Shown: piece after piece, positions 49,454 through 57,998 of the stretch
Position numbering within the stretch: the stretch's first letter is position 1
How the letters are laid out: each line of letters begins with the position of its first letter
Origin: Subtercola boreus
GTDB lineage: Bacteria; Actinomycetota; Actinomycetes; Actinomycetales; Microbacteriaceae
Length of the DNA: 64,000 nucleotides
Assembly (NCBI RefSeq): GCF_003399645.1
Contig: NZ_NBXD01000002.1
Location: 310,001 to 374,000, forward strand
Direction of reading: 5' to 3'
Program-made: the position numbers and the translations under genes
The notes under the pieces: model-generated
What the model saw: only the letters and a program-made list of their open reading frames with translations
Databases searched by the model: none
Told to the model about the DNA's origin: nothing

Positions 49454-50677
49454 TCAGGCCGCGTCGAGGTATCCGTTCGGGTTCAGCACGTACTTCGTGG
49501 CCGCGCCGGCATCGAACTCGGCGTAACCCCGGGGGGCGTCGTCGAGGCTGATCGCCTTGGCGTTGACGTTCTTGGCGATGTGCACGCGATCGTGCAGGAT
49601 CGCCTGCATCAGGCCGTGGTTGTACTTCATCACCGGGCACTGCCCTGTGGTGAACGACAGCGACTTCGCCCAGCCGGTACCGAGGCTGAGACTGAGGGAG
49701 CCCTTCTGGGCGGCCTCGTCGACTCCGCCCGGGTCGCCGGTGACGTAGAGCCCGGGAATGCCGAGGGCGCCGCCCGCCGCCGTCACGTCCATCAGTGAAT
49801 TGAGTACCGTCGCCGGCGCTTCTGCAGCGTCGGCACCATGGCCCTGGCCGCGGGCTTCGAACCCCACGGCGTCGACGCCGCAGTCGACCTCGGGCACACC
49901 GAGGATCTGCTCGATCTGGTCGACGATGTCACCCTGGCTGAGATCGATCGTCTCGCATCCGAAGCTCCTGGCCTGCTCGAGACGCCCAGCATTCATGTCG
50001 CCGACGATGACAGCCGCCGCACCGAGAAGCAGAGCGGATGTCGCGGCCGCCAGTCCGACGGGACCGGCACCTGCGACATACACCGTCGAGCCGACGCCGA
50101 CGCCCGCCGTCACGGCACCGTGGAAGCCCGTGGGAAAGATGTCGGAGAGCATGGTCAGGTCGAGGATCTTCTCCAGGGCCTGATCGCGGTCGGGGAACTT
50201 CAGCAGGTTCCAGTCGGCGTAGGGAACGAGCACGAACTCAGCCTGGCCACCGACCCATCCACCCATGTCGACGTAACCGTAGGCGCTGCCCGGGCGGTCG
50301 GGGTTGACGTTCAGGCAGATGCCGGTCTTGCGTTCCTTGCAGTTGCGACAGCGCCCGCAGGAGATGTTGAACGGCACCGAGACGATGTCGCCCACCTTGA
50401 TGAACTCGACACCCGGCCCGACCTCGACGACCTCACCGGTGATTTCGTGGCCGAGCACCAGGTTCACTGGTGCGGTGGTGCGGCCCCGCACCATGTGCTG
50501 GTCGGAACCGCAGATGTTCGTTGCCACGGTTCGGATGATCGCGCCGTGCGGAACCTTGCGACCGACGTTCTCGGGGTTCACCCCCGGCCCGTCCTTCAGC
50601 TCGAACGTCGGATAGTCGATGTCGATGACTTCGACGACGCCCGGAGCCTTGTATGCCACTGCCCTGTTGTCTGCCAC
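49454..50677 (-). CDS. fdhA: Glutathione-independent formaldehyde dehydrogenase, zinc-dependent
   Basis: Oxidises formaldehyde to formate with NAD+ in the cytoplasm, without added glutathione. The 407-aa protein is a medium-chain zinc dehydrogenase: catalytic ligands Cys56 (NICGSDQH) and His77 (GHE), structural-zinc cysteines 107, 110, 113 and 121, NAD site GAGPVGLAAA. The N-terminal AYKAPGVVEVIDIDYPTFELKDGPGVNP and the SDIFPTGFHGAVTAGVGVGSTV segments are typical of Pseudomonas-type FdhA. The GTG start has AAGGAGG upstream. It may also act on other aldehydes or alcohols. Confidence 0.9.
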   Translation of the reverse strand: MADNRAVAYKAPGVVEVIDIDYPTFELKDGPGVNPENVGRKVPHGAIIRTVATNICGSDQHMVRGRTTAPVNLVLGHEITGEVVEVGPGVEFIKVGDIVSVPFNISCGRCRNCKERKTGICLNVNPDRPGSAYGYVDMGGWVGGQAEFVLVPYADWNLLKFPDRDQALEKILDLTMLSDIFPTGFHGAVTAGVGVGSTVYVAGAGPVGLAAATSALLLGAAAVIVGDMNAGRLEQARSFGCETIDLSQGDIVDQIEQILGVPEVDCGVDAVGFEARGQGHGADAAEAPATVLNSLMDVTAAGGALGIPGLYVTGDPGGVDEAAQKGSLSLSLGTGWAKSLSFTTGQCPVMKYNHGLMQAILHDRVHIAKNVNAKAISLDDAPRGYAEFDAGAATKYVLNPNGYLDAA

Positions 50678-50933
50678 GTTGATCCTCCTTGATCGCCCGG
50701 CCCGGTTGGGGCCGGTGACTTCAGACTATGACCCGACCGATTTCGCGGCGAGAGGCTGGACAAACCCACAGCAGACCCATAACGGCACGGTGCAGCACAG
50801 AGGCGGCGGCGCACCCCACGCGGTCGGGGGAAAGCGGCGGCGTGTACGTCGCTTTCCCCGGCCCCCGGGCACTCCGTGCTGTGGCGCGACCTCTCCCGGC
50901 AGTGCGCCGCAGGGCGGCGGCGCACAAATCAAC

Positions 50934-51725
50934 TCAGATGCGGTCGGGGGAGGGGGTGCTGCTCTGCTGCACCGAGACGTCGGCGTGGCGGTCGAAGCGG
51001 TACCCGACACCACGCACGGTGCGCACGATGTCCTCGTAGTCGCCGAGCTTCGCGCGCAGGCGTCGCACGTGCACGTCGATGGTGCGCTCGTTCGGGATGT
51101 CGTCGAGGTCTTCGTCGCCAGCACTCCAGAGCGAACTGATGAGCTCGTGGCGCTCGATAGTGCGGCCTTCGCGCAGCACGAGGTACTGCAGCAGCTCGAA
51201 TTCCTTGTACGTCAGGTTGGCCGACTCGTTGTCGAGCAGCAGGCGCTTGCGCGAGAGGTCGATGACTACGCCGGCGCGCGCTCGGTCCTCGGATGTCGCG
51301 GCCTCGGGGTCTCCCGCCTGGCGGTGCTTCGCGAGGGCGGCCGGGTCTTGCAGGGCCAGGCGAACGACGTCGACATCACGACCACCGGAGCCGCGGGGAG
51401 CCAGGGCGACGGCGGCGTAGGTCTCGGAGCTCGGGGAGAGCCGGGCGACGAGCGCCCGGATCTCGGAGACGATCGAGCCGAGCGAGGTTCCGTCTGCCTC
51501 GGCCTTCTCCTCGTCGACGCCGACGTAAAGAACGAAGCCGCGCGCCTCTGTGCCGGCCGGAACGGCGCGGATGTGCGGGGCCGGGGCGGTCGAGGTCGAC
51601 GCGGTCGTTGCCGGCTCGGTCGTTGCCGGCTCGGTCGATACCGGGGCGGCAACTGCCGACGCGATCGCGACGGGGCCGGTGGTGTACGAGGTGGTGCGGG
51701 GGGTGGTGAGGTGTGCGATGGACAA
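50934..51725 (-). CDS. Winged-helix transcriptional regulator (OmpR-type DNA-binding domain)
   Basis: A 263-aa regulator. The C-terminal 100 residues are an OmpR/PhoB winged helix (LTYKEFELLQYLVLREGRTIERHELISSLW, NERTIDVHVRRLRAKLGDYEDIVRTVRGVGYRF). The N-terminal part (about residues 60-130, GFVLYVGVDEEKAEADGTSLGSIV) is not a receiver and has no phospho-acceptor pocket. Residues 5-50 are a low-complexity Thr/Ala/Pro stretch. I place the start at the TTG 51725, preceded by AAAGGATC; no ATG is suitable. It has a 290-base leader containing a 33-codon upstream ORF. Orphan regulators of this type are common in Microbacteriaceae; the targets are unknown. Confidence 0.82.
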   Translation of the reverse strand: MSIAHLTTPRTTSYTTGPVAIASAVAAPVSTEPATTEPATTASTSTAPAPHIRAVPAGTEARGFVLYVGVDEEKAEADGTSLGSIVSEIRALVARLSPSSETYAAVALAPRGSGGRDVDVVRLALQDPAALAKHRQAGDPEAATSEDRARAGVVIDLSRKRLLLDNESANLTYKEFELLQYLVLREGRTIERHELISSLWSAGDEDLDDIPNERTIDVHVRRLRAKLGDYEDIVRTVRGVGYRFDRHADVSVQQSSTPSPDRI

Positions 51726-51913
51726 GGTCGTGATCCTTTGGATGATGATACTGCGCACCGCGGGCAGCCTCAGGGCTGGGAGGGCGGTGCAGTGAGTCGA
51801 TGCGGCGTGAACCGGGGAACGGCATCCGGGGTGCGGGAGGCCGGGAGTTCGAGGGTGATCGCCCAATGCGAACGGGGGATCAGCGACCTGAACTCAGCGA
51901 GAGGGTGGTCTCG
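51726..51913 (-). other. Leader region between upstream ORF and winged-helix gene
   Basis: With the upstream ORF this fills the gap of about 370 bases between the regulator gene and upp. No further ORF is supported. The region ends with the AAAGGATC ribosome binding site of the TTG start. Confidence 0.4.
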
Positions 51914-52015
51914 TCAGGCACACATTCGACAACGCATGGCGTCGCGGCCGGGCATCATCATGCCGGCGTTCCTCAGAGCCTCGAAGGAGGTTGGGGTGAG
52001 CGCGCTGTCATACAT
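51914..52015 (-). CDS. 33-codon upstream ORF, probably leaderless, with Cys near its end
   Basis: The ATG at 52015 lies 6 bases after a TTTACT -10 hexamer, so the mRNA probably begins with this ORF. It encodes 33 residues ending MMMPGRDAMRCRMCA, with three Met in a row and two Cys in the last five residues. Short leader peptides with end-loaded Cys codons can sense cysteine supply by ribosome stalling; whether this one does is untested. It precedes the winged-helix gene by 188 bases. Confidence 0.5.
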   Translation of the reverse strand: MYDSALTPTSFEALRNAGMMMPGRDAMRCRMCA

Positions 52016-52021
52016 ACCCCG

Positions 52022-52051
52022 AGTAAAGCCGATAATCGGCGTCCCTGTCAA
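52022..52051 (-). promoter_or_regulatory. Strong promoter with a palindrome in its spacer
   Basis: On the minus strand TTGACA (52051-52046), an 18-base spacer and TTTACT (52027-52022). The spacer contains the perfect palindrome GCCGATTATCGGC (52028-52040), placed exactly where a repressor would block RNA polymerase. Confidence 0.7.
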
Positions 52052-52093
52052 TTCTTTTGCGTCAATCCCCGGCATGCACAACGAGAAGCGCGG

Positions 52094-52726
52094 CTAAACC
52101 AGTCCGTAGAGGCGGTCGCCCGCGTCACCCAGGCCGGGCACGATGTAGCCGTTCTCGTTGAGTCGCTGGTCGAGCGCACCGAGTACCAGCGTGACCTCGC
52201 GGCCCGCCGTGCGCTTCTCCAGCGCCGCCACACCCTCGGGGGCGGCCAACAGGCAGATCGCGGTCACGTCGATCGCACCCCGGTCGAAGAGGAAGTCGAT
52301 GGCGGCCCCGAGCGACCCGCCGGTGGCGAGCATCGGGTCGAGCACGAAGCACTGGCGGTCGGAGAGGTCGTCGGGCAGGCGCTCCGCGTAGGTGCTCGGC
52401 TCGAGGGTGTCTTCGTTGCGAACCACGCCGAGAAAGCCGACCTCGGCGGTCGGAACGAGTTTCACCATGCCCTCGAGCATGCCGAGCCCCGCTCGCAGGA
52501 TGGGCACCACCAGAGGACGCGGTTCGCTCAACGCCACGCCGACCGTCGTGGTCACGGGCGTTTCGATGGTGACCTCGTTGACCCGCACCCCGCGGGTGGC
52601 CTCGTAGGCGAGCAGCGTCACGAGTTCCTCGGTGAGTGCTCGGAATGTGGCCGACGGAGTTGTCTTGTCGCGCAGCACGGTCAGTTTGTGCGTGATGAGC
52701 GGGTGGTCGGCAACGTGTACTCGCAT
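52094..52726 (-). CDS. upp: Uracil phosphoribosyltransferase
   Basis: Salvages uracil to UMP with PRPP. The 210-aa protein has the usual length and motifs: [18 protein letters not shown] at the start, RAGLGMLEG, the PRPP-binding [17 protein letters not shown] and the uracil-binding terminal region [20 protein letters not shown]. The ATG lies 6 bases after a TAGATT hexamer, so the message is probably leaderless. It diverges from tadA, a common arrangement in Actinobacteria. Confidence 0.96.
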   Translation of the reverse strand: MRVHVADHPLITHKLTVLRDKTTPSATFRALTEELVTLLAYEATRGVRVNEVTIETPVTTTVGVALSEPRPLVVPILRAGLGMLEGMVKLVPTAEVGFLGVVRNEDTLEPSTYAERLPDDLSDRQCFVLDPMLATGGSLGAAIDFLFDRGAIDVTAICLLAAPEGVAALEKRTAGREVTLVLGALDQRLNENGYIVPGLGDAGDRLYGLV

Positions 52727-52732
52727 AGGCTC

Positions 52733-52738
52733 AATCTA
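52733..52738 (-). promoter_or_regulatory. -10 hexamer of a probable leaderless promoter (upp)
   Basis: TAGATT on the minus strand fits TANNNT and ends 6 bases before the upp ATG at 52726. Confidence 0.55.
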
Positions 52739-52785
52739 CAGGTGCGCCCGCTGCGGGGCACTCGTCGAACGGAACGGAGGCCGGC

Positions 52786-53265
52786 ATGCCAGGCCTCCCG
52801 CTGCCCGCCTCCGCACAACACGACGAATGGATGATCGAGGCTCTCGCCGAGGCGCGCGCCACCCGCGATTCGGGCGATGTACCCGTCGGGGCGATCGTGC
52901 TCGACGCCTCGGGGGTCGTGATCGGTCGCGGCCACAACGAGCGGGAGCTGCACCACGATCCCACCGCCCACGCCGAAGTCGTCGCGCTGCGGCAGGCCGC
53001 GGCGCGGACGGGTGACTGGCAGCTGCCGGGCAGTACCCTCGTCGTCACCCTCGAACCCTGCGTGATGTGTGCCGGCGCCATCCTGGCCGCACGGGTGCAG
53101 CGCGTCGTCTTCGGCGCATGGGATGACAAGGCCGGCGCCGCGGGATCGATCTACGACCTGTTGCGGGACCGACGCCTGAACCACCGTGTCGAGGTCTTTA
53201 CCGGGGTGCGCTCTGAGGAGTGCGCGGAACTGCTGCGACAGTTCTTCCCGCGGCGCCGACCATAA
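52786..53265 (+). CDS. tadA: tRNA-specific adenosine deaminase
   Basis: Converts adenosine 34 of tRNA-Arg(ACG) to inosine, an essential step for reading CGN codons. The 159-aa protein has the zinc deaminase motifs HAE (His62, Glu64) and PCVMC (Cys92, Cys95), and VPVGAIVLDASGVVIGRGHNERE. The ATG has GGAGG at 5-9 bases upstream. It diverges from upp. Confidence 0.95.
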   Translation: MPGLPLPASAQHDEWMIEALAEARATRDSGDVPVGAIVLDASGVVIGRGHNERELHHDPTAHAEVVALRQAAARTGDWQLPGSTLVVTLEPCVMCAGAILAARVQRVVFGAWDDKAGAAGSIYDLLRDRRLNHRVEVFTGVRSEECAELLRQFFPRRRP

Positions 53266-53429
53266 CCGACGGACCGCCGAATGGTAAGCCCGGCCCCCGA
53301 TAAAAGCTGGGACTGGTGCATCCGCGGCCTCCGGGCTGACAATGGAGGTTCCTAGCAACACCGTCGTGCGCTTCTGTGCGCGGCCCCCGCGGTCGGCTCC
53401 GAATCCGCCCGCAGACAGTGAGTTTCACA

Positions 53430-54965
53430 ATGAACTCGTTGACCGTTGTCGAGCGCGCTTCTGCAACGCCACACTCCGCTGAGGTGCCCGCCACGCCCGA
53501 CTCGATCGTGCCAGCCGGCCGGCTGCACGCTGCCGCAGCCCTCGCCCGCCGTCACCGTTCGTCGATGCTGTGGTCGCTGCCTGTCTTCGTTCTGGGTCTC
53601 ATCGTCACCCTCATCGTGTTCACCGACCGCACAGATCCGTCCACGTTCGGCGGGGCGGCGGTCGCCCTCGCCTGCACTCTGACAGCCGCCCCGCTCGTCT
53701 GGGTTCTCGCGCATCAGCTGCGCATGCCCCGCCCGCTGGCGGCGACCGCCCTGCTCCTCTTTCTTCTCTCCCCGCTCGGGCTCGTGGTGCACACCTCGCC
53801 CTCGGCCGACGCCGTGCCGTTCCTGCTGGCTGGCGCCGTGGTGACGATTTCGCGACGGTCCCGGTGGTTCCGGATGACCGTGGCCGCCCTTTCGGCATCC
53901 GTTCTCGTCGGTGCACTGGCCCTGTGCGCGGCCTTTCCGACCGGCGGGTCGGCGCCGACCGGAGCGTCTGGGTCTGCCTCGGCCGCGGGTGCCGCTCAGG
54001 GGCTGGCCCAGTGGTGGATGCTCGACCCCGCCCTGCTCGTGCTGGGCGCAGCGGCGTCGGTCGTCGCTCTCGCGGTGCAGGGACTGCGGCCGTTCGCGGT
54101 GCTGGCGCTGGGGCTGATCGGTGTGGGCCTGGTGGCTGGCGCCGTGCCGGGGGGTTCCGGGATGCTCGCCGGGGCCGTCGCTGTCTGGCTTCCTCTCGCA
54201 GTCATCCTCCTGGCCGGCGTGGTTCAGGTCGCCGTCGACAACGCGTTCGACGCCGACCCGGCGAGAGTCTGGATCGAGGTGCTCTCGGGCGCGTTCCTGG
54301 TAGCGATCGCGGGGGTGTTCATCTTCGCGGCACCTGCTCTCGCGTCGTCCTATCGCGGTCTTGCGCCGGGATCCGCCGCCGCGGGGGCTGCTCCGGCGGG
54401 TGCTGCGCCGACGGGTGCTGCGCCGACCGCCGTCGCGCCGACCGCCGTCGCGCCGACCGCCGCCGCGCCCAGCTCTGCCGCGCCGCTCGTGCAGCCCCAG
54501 CCGACGGGCGGGGCGTCGGGTGCCGAGACGGGCGCGGCCCGGGAGTCGGCGGCACGGGCATCCGTGGGCCTGGAACTGAGTGCGAACCCGGGTCTCACTC
54601 TGACGCCGAACGCGGCCGCAGAACTCACCGCGGGCTCCGTCGATGTGCGGTCGGTTCTGGCGCTGGGGCAGCTGCTCTCGTCGACCTCTCTGACGGTCGA
54701 TGACTTCCCCGCCCTCGCCGACGGAGGCGGGCAACCGCGACGGCAGATCCTCATCACCCGGCTCGGCAACGATTCGGTCGGAGGCAACGGCGGCAGTGGC
54801 ACGGCCACAGCCGATGACGCGGTGGTGCGAGCCGTCACCTCGTACTTCACGGGCCTTCCGGCTCCGCTGAACGGCGCCAGCGTCGTTCCGACTGCGACCG
54901 GTGCGCTCGTGATCTTTCCCTTCGGTGAGCCACAGAACCTTCTGCCAGCGGGAGTCACGCAATGA
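53430..54965 (+). CDS. Multi-spanning membrane protein with Ala/Pro/Thr linker and extracytoplasmic domain
   Basis: A 511-aa protein I cannot assign to a named family. Residues 45-300 contain about eight hydrophobic segments (for example MLWSLPVFVLGLIVTLIVF). A low-complexity linker with five APTGA/APTAV-type pentapeptides follows (about 320-345), then a soluble domain of some 140 residues (LTPNAAAELTAGSVDVRSVLALGQLLSSTSLTVDDFP...). It forms an operon with a DUF4397 protein and a sortase, so a role in the cell envelope is likely. The start is the ATG at 53430; a GTG four codons earlier is an alternative. Confidence 0.72.
   Translation: MNSLTVVERASATPHSAEVPATPDSIVPAGRLHAAAALARRHRSSMLWSLPVFVLGLIVTLIVFTDRTDPSTFGGAAVALACTLTAAPLVWVLAHQLRMPRPLAATALLLFLLSPLGLVVHTSPSADAVPFLLAGAVVTISRRSRWFRMTVAALSASVLVGALALCAAFPTGGSAPTGASGSASAAGAAQGLAQWWMLDPALLVLGAAASVVALAVQGLRPFAVLALGLIGVGLVAGAVPGGSGMLAGAVAVWLPLAVILLAGVVQVAVDNAFDADPARVWIEVLSGAFLVAIAGVFIFAAPALASSYRGLAPGSAAAGAAPAGAAPTGAAPTAVAPTAVAPTAAAPSSAAPLVQPQPTGGASGAETGAARESAARASVGLELSANPGLTLTPNAAAELTAGSVDVRSVLALGQLLSSTSLTVDDFPALADGGGQPRRQILITRLGNDSVGGNGGSGTATADDAVVRAVTSYFTGLPAPLNGASVVPTATGALVIFPFGEPQNLLPAGVTQ
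54390..54464 (+). repeat. Five tandem 15-bp units in the linker of the membrane protein
   Basis: Five 15-bp units such as GCGCCGACCGCCGTC (54420-54434 and 54435-54449, identical) encode pentapeptides APAGA, APTGA, APTAV, APTAV, APTAA. Copy-number change would alter linker length in frame. Confidence 0.75.
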
Positions 54966-55018
54966 CCCGACCGACCCCGGCCCGAACCTCGACGCGTTTT
55001 TCTGTGAAAGGACCTGCC

Positions 55019-56173
55019 ATGACACTCTCCCCTCACTTCGACACCCCGCGCTGGGCGCGATGGGGCGCCCTCGCCACCCTCGCCGGCGCGGCAGCGGCAC
55101 TCATCGTGGGAGGCGTCGGCGTCAGCGCTGCCTCGGCGGCCGAGACCTCGGCGGCGCCGTCGGCGCTCGTGGCCGGCGAGCAGACGGCGCCGTCGACCAC
55201 GGGCTGGGTTCGGCTCGCGCACCTCTCACCCGACACCACGGCGGTGGATGTGCAGCTCTCCGCACTCGCGGGCGGCACCGTCGTGACCTCGCTGAAGGAC
55301 ATCGGTTACGGCGCGGTCTCGTCGTACATGGCGCTGCCGGCGGGTACTTACGTCGTGGCGATGGTGCCTTCCGGGGGCGCCTTCGCCTCGCCCGTCATCT
55401 CGGCGACGATCTCGGTCGTCGCCGGGGAGCCGCAGACTGTCGCCGCATACGGCAAGAACGCGAGCCTCGCCACAGCGGTCTTCCAAGACGATCTCGCGGC
55501 ACCGGGCGCCGGGCAGTCGCGCGTGCGGGTGGTGCAGGCCTCCACGATCGTGCCGACGGTCAATGTCTCGACATCGACCGGTACGGCGATCGCGAGCAAT
55601 GCCAAGGAGGGCACCGCAACGACCTATGCGAATGTGCCGGCAGGCCAGTGGAAGCTCTCGCTCACCAGTCCGACGGTCACCTCGAGCGCCGATGTGAACC
55701 TGGTGGCGGGTTCGGTGTCCACCCTGTTCGTGCTCGACGACGCCTCGGGCGGGCTGGCTCTGAAGGCGGTGCTCGATTCGTCGAGCGTGGGTGACCTGCC
55801 CACCGGCGGCATCCAGACCGGGGCGGGCGGAACCGCCACGCAGCACATCGGCACGACGGCGACCCCCACCGAGACCGCGGCCGATTCCACCACGTCTGCC
55901 TCCGACACCACACGCCGCGCAATCGACGAGGTGACCGGCTGGGCATTCCTGGCGGCCGGCCTGGTCGCGGTGCTGCTCATCCGCCGCCGCGACGCCCGCA
56001 GCAGCGCCCAGCAGGGCAGCGACGGCCGCAATGGACGCCCCGGCGGTGCGCACCCCGGCGGCGACGGATCGCCTGTCGCCTCCACTACCGCCGTTCCGCG
56101 CACTGGTGCCAGTTCCCCGCGGCACGCCGCACCTCCGCTCGAGCCGCGCGGCACCCTGACGCGCACCCGGTGA
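55019..56173 (+). CDS. Secreted DUF4397-domain protein with C-terminal membrane anchor
   Basis: A 384-aa surface protein. The ATG at 55019 has AAGGA 7 bases upstream and is preferred to the ATG at 54962. A signal peptide (about 1-41, ending SAASAAE) precedes the DUF4397 domain (WVRLAHLSPDTTAVDVQLSALAGG ... RVRVVQASTIVPTVNVS). A DLPTGGIQTGAGG segment and a membrane span (WAFLAAGLVAVLLIRRRD) come next, with a Gly/Pro-rich tail of about 60 residues after the arginines. No standard LPXTG is present. The next gene encodes a sortase, for which this may be a substrate. Confidence 0.82.
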   Translation: MTLSPHFDTPRWARWGALATLAGAAAALIVGGVGVSAASAAETSAAPSALVAGEQTAPSTTGWVRLAHLSPDTTAVDVQLSALAGGTVVTSLKDIGYGAVSSYMALPAGTYVVAMVPSGGAFASPVISATISVVAGEPQTVAAYGKNASLATAVFQDDLAAPGAGQSRVRVVQASTIVPTVNVSTSTGTAIASNAKEGTATTYANVPAGQWKLSLTSPTVTSSADVNLVAGSVSTLFVLDDASGGLALKAVLDSSSVGDLPTGGIQTGAGGTATQHIGTTATPTETAADSTTSASDTTRRAIDEVTGWAFLAAGLVAVLLIRRRDARSSAQQGSDGRNGRPGGAHPGGDGSPVASTTAVPRTGASSPRHAAPPLEPRGTLTRTR

Positions 56174-56985
56174 CGCCCGCCCGGTTGGGCAGCGCACCGG
56201 CGGAGCGCCGCGCCCGAACCCGAACCCGAGCGGCGTTCCGCAGTCGCCCAGTCCGCAGTCGCCCAGTCGCCGGGCGAGTGTTCGGCGCTGCAGTGGCCGT
56301 CGCTGTCGCGGCGGCTGTCGTCACCGGATGCTCGGCCTCCCCGTCGCCCGAAACCGGTGCAGGCGGGGCCGGTCGAGGGGCGGCCGTCGCACCCTCCACG
56401 CTCGCACCCACCGAGCCCCGGGCATCCGGAGCCGCCACCGGAGCCGCCACCGACACGGCCGAAGGGGCGTCCCGCGGATCGGCCGGCGGCTACCAGAACC
56501 CCGATCTCGGCGGCACCGACAGCACCCCCGTCAGCGCCGCCACGCCCGTGAGGGTGCAGATTCCGGCCATCGGAGTGGACTCCGGCCTGGAGTCGCTCTC
56601 GCGGGACGCCGCCGGCTCGATCCTCCCGCCCGTCGACTTCGGCTCGGCGGGCTGGTACAGCCAGGGCGTCGTTCCGGGTCGCATCGGTCCGGCGGTCATC
56701 GCCGGGCACATCGACTCCTCTGTCGGCCCTGCGGTCTTCTTCCGGCTCTCGTCTCTCACGGCCGGCGACGTGATCACAGTCACGCTCTCCGACGGCACCG
56801 AGACGCGCTTCGCCGTCGACAGCTCGATCCAGGTCGCGAAGGCCGATTTTCCGACCGGGCAGGTCTACGGGCCCACTCCCACCGCCCAGCTGCGCCTCGT
56901 GACCTGTGGCGGGGTGTTCGACGACTCCTGGGGTCACTACCTCGACAACGTCGTCGTCTTCGCGAGCCTCAGTCCGACGCCTTGA
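56170..56985 (+). CDS. Sortase, class F-like
   Basis: A transpeptidase-fold protein that anchors surface proteins to peptidoglycan, 271 aa. Catalytic His180 is in VIAGHID and Cys246 in LRLVTCGGVFDDSWGHYLDNVVVFA, a pattern of actinobacterial class F enzymes. No arginine occurs after the Cys, although sortases normally use one. The N-terminal hydrophobic segment ends in VTGC (Cys54), which resembles a lipobox. The GTG start overlaps the DUF4397 stop (GTGA), making that protein the likely partner. The LASTG proteins at 37-42 kb may instead need a class E sortase elsewhere. Confidence 0.85.
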   Translation: MTPARLGSAPAERRARTRTRAAFRSRPVRSRPVAGRVFGAAVAVAVAAAVVTGCSASPSPETGAGGAGRGAAVAPSTLAPTEPRASGAATGAATDTAEGASRGSAGGYQNPDLGGTDSTPVSAATPVRVQIPAIGVDSGLESLSRDAAGSILPPVDFGSAGWYSQGVVPGRIGPAVIAGHIDSSVGPAVFFRLSSLTAGDVITVTLSDGTETRFAVDSSIQVAKADFPTGQVYGPTPTAQLRLVTCGGVFDDSWGHYLDNVVVFASLSPTP

Positions 56986-57931
56986 TCACGATCGCCTCGG
57001 TGGGCATCGCCGGTTCGGCCGGCGGCACGTACACGTCGGGCTCGAGGTAGATCACCCGCGCGATCGGCACCGCCTCGCGGATGCGCGCCTCGACCGCGTT
57101 GATCGTGTTCGCCACGTCGGCCAGCTTCGCCGACGCGGGCAGCGCGATCTTCGCCGCCACCAGCAGCTCCTCCGGCCCGAGGTAGAGCGTCTTCATGTGG
57201 ATGATGCGCTCGACCCCCTCGTCGACCTCGATCGATGCCCTGATCGCCCGGGTGTCGACCTCGCTCGCACCTTCGCCGACCAGCAGGCTCTTCGTCTCGA
57301 TCGCCAGCACGACGGCGACCAGGATGAGCAGCACGCCGATGCCGATTGTTCCGATGCCGTCGAACACGCCGTTGCCCGTGACAACCGCAAGCACGATACC
57401 GACGAATGCGAGCGCAAGCCCGGTGAGCGCGGCGACGTCTTCGAGCAGCACCACAGGCATCTCGGGCGCCTTCGCGCGACGCACGAACTGCACCCACGTC
57501 TGCTTTCCGCGGGTGTGGTTGCTCTCCTTCATCGCCGTGCGCAGCGAGAAGCCCTCCAGAACCATCGCCGCCAGGAGCACCACGATCGGTAGCCACGGGG
57601 TCTCGATGGGGTGCGGTTCGGCGACCTTCTCGATGCCTTCGTACAGCGAGAAGACGCCACCCACCGAGAACAGGATGATCGACACGACGAACGCGTACAC
57701 GTACCGTTCGCGGCCGTAGCCGAACGGGTGATCGATGTCGGCGCTCTTTCGCGACTTGCGCCCGCCCAGCAGCAGCAGCAGCTGGTTGCCGGAGTCGGCG
57801 AGCGAGTGCACGCTCTCGGCGAGCATCGACGACGACCCCGAGAAGACGAACGCGATGAACTTGATCACCGCGATGCCGAGGTTGGCGCCGAGTGCCGCGA
57901 AGATCGCCCTGTTGCCGCCGCCTGTGCTCAC
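56969..57931 (-). CDS. Cation diffusion facilitator family transporter
   Basis: Exports divalent metals (Zn, Co, Mn or Fe) against protons. The 320-aa protein starts at the GTG 57931. Six hydrophobic segments are visible; SMLAESVHSLADSGNQLLLLLG carries the metal-site Asp, HPFGYGRERYVYAF the next conserved loop, and EDVAALTGLALA the second metal site. The sequence is closest to the SLC30A9-like branch. Its end overlaps the sortase gene by 17 bases tail to tail. It follows the potassium transporter genes on the same strand. Confidence 0.9.
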   Translation of the reverse strand: MSTGGGNRAIFAALGANLGIAVIKFIAFVFSGSSSMLAESVHSLADSGNQLLLLLGGRKSRKSADIDHPFGYGRERYVYAFVVSIILFSVGGVFSLYEGIEKVAEPHPIETPWLPIVVLLAAMVLEGFSLRTAMKESNHTRGKQTWVQFVRRAKAPEMPVVLLEDVAALTGLALAFVGIVLAVVTGNGVFDGIGTIGIGVLLILVAVVLAIETKSLLVGEGASEVDTRAIRASIEVDEGVERIIHMKTLYLGPEELLVAAKIALPASAKLADVANTINAVEARIREAVPIARVIYLEPDVYVPPAEPAMPTEAIVIKASD

Positions 57932-57998
57932 GTGGTATCCCCGTCTGGTCGCGTCGCCCCGACCGGTGGCGCCTCGCTCAAGCTTAAGCTGCTCGCCC

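Noticed and set aside
50619-52097. 492-codon plus-strand frame covering the winged-helix gene
   Set aside because: Antisense to a clear OmpR-type regulator and without a start signal.
53266-53429. tRNA gene after tadA, as in some actinobacteria
   Set aside because: No cloverleaf or GGTTCGAATCC-like T arm could be found.
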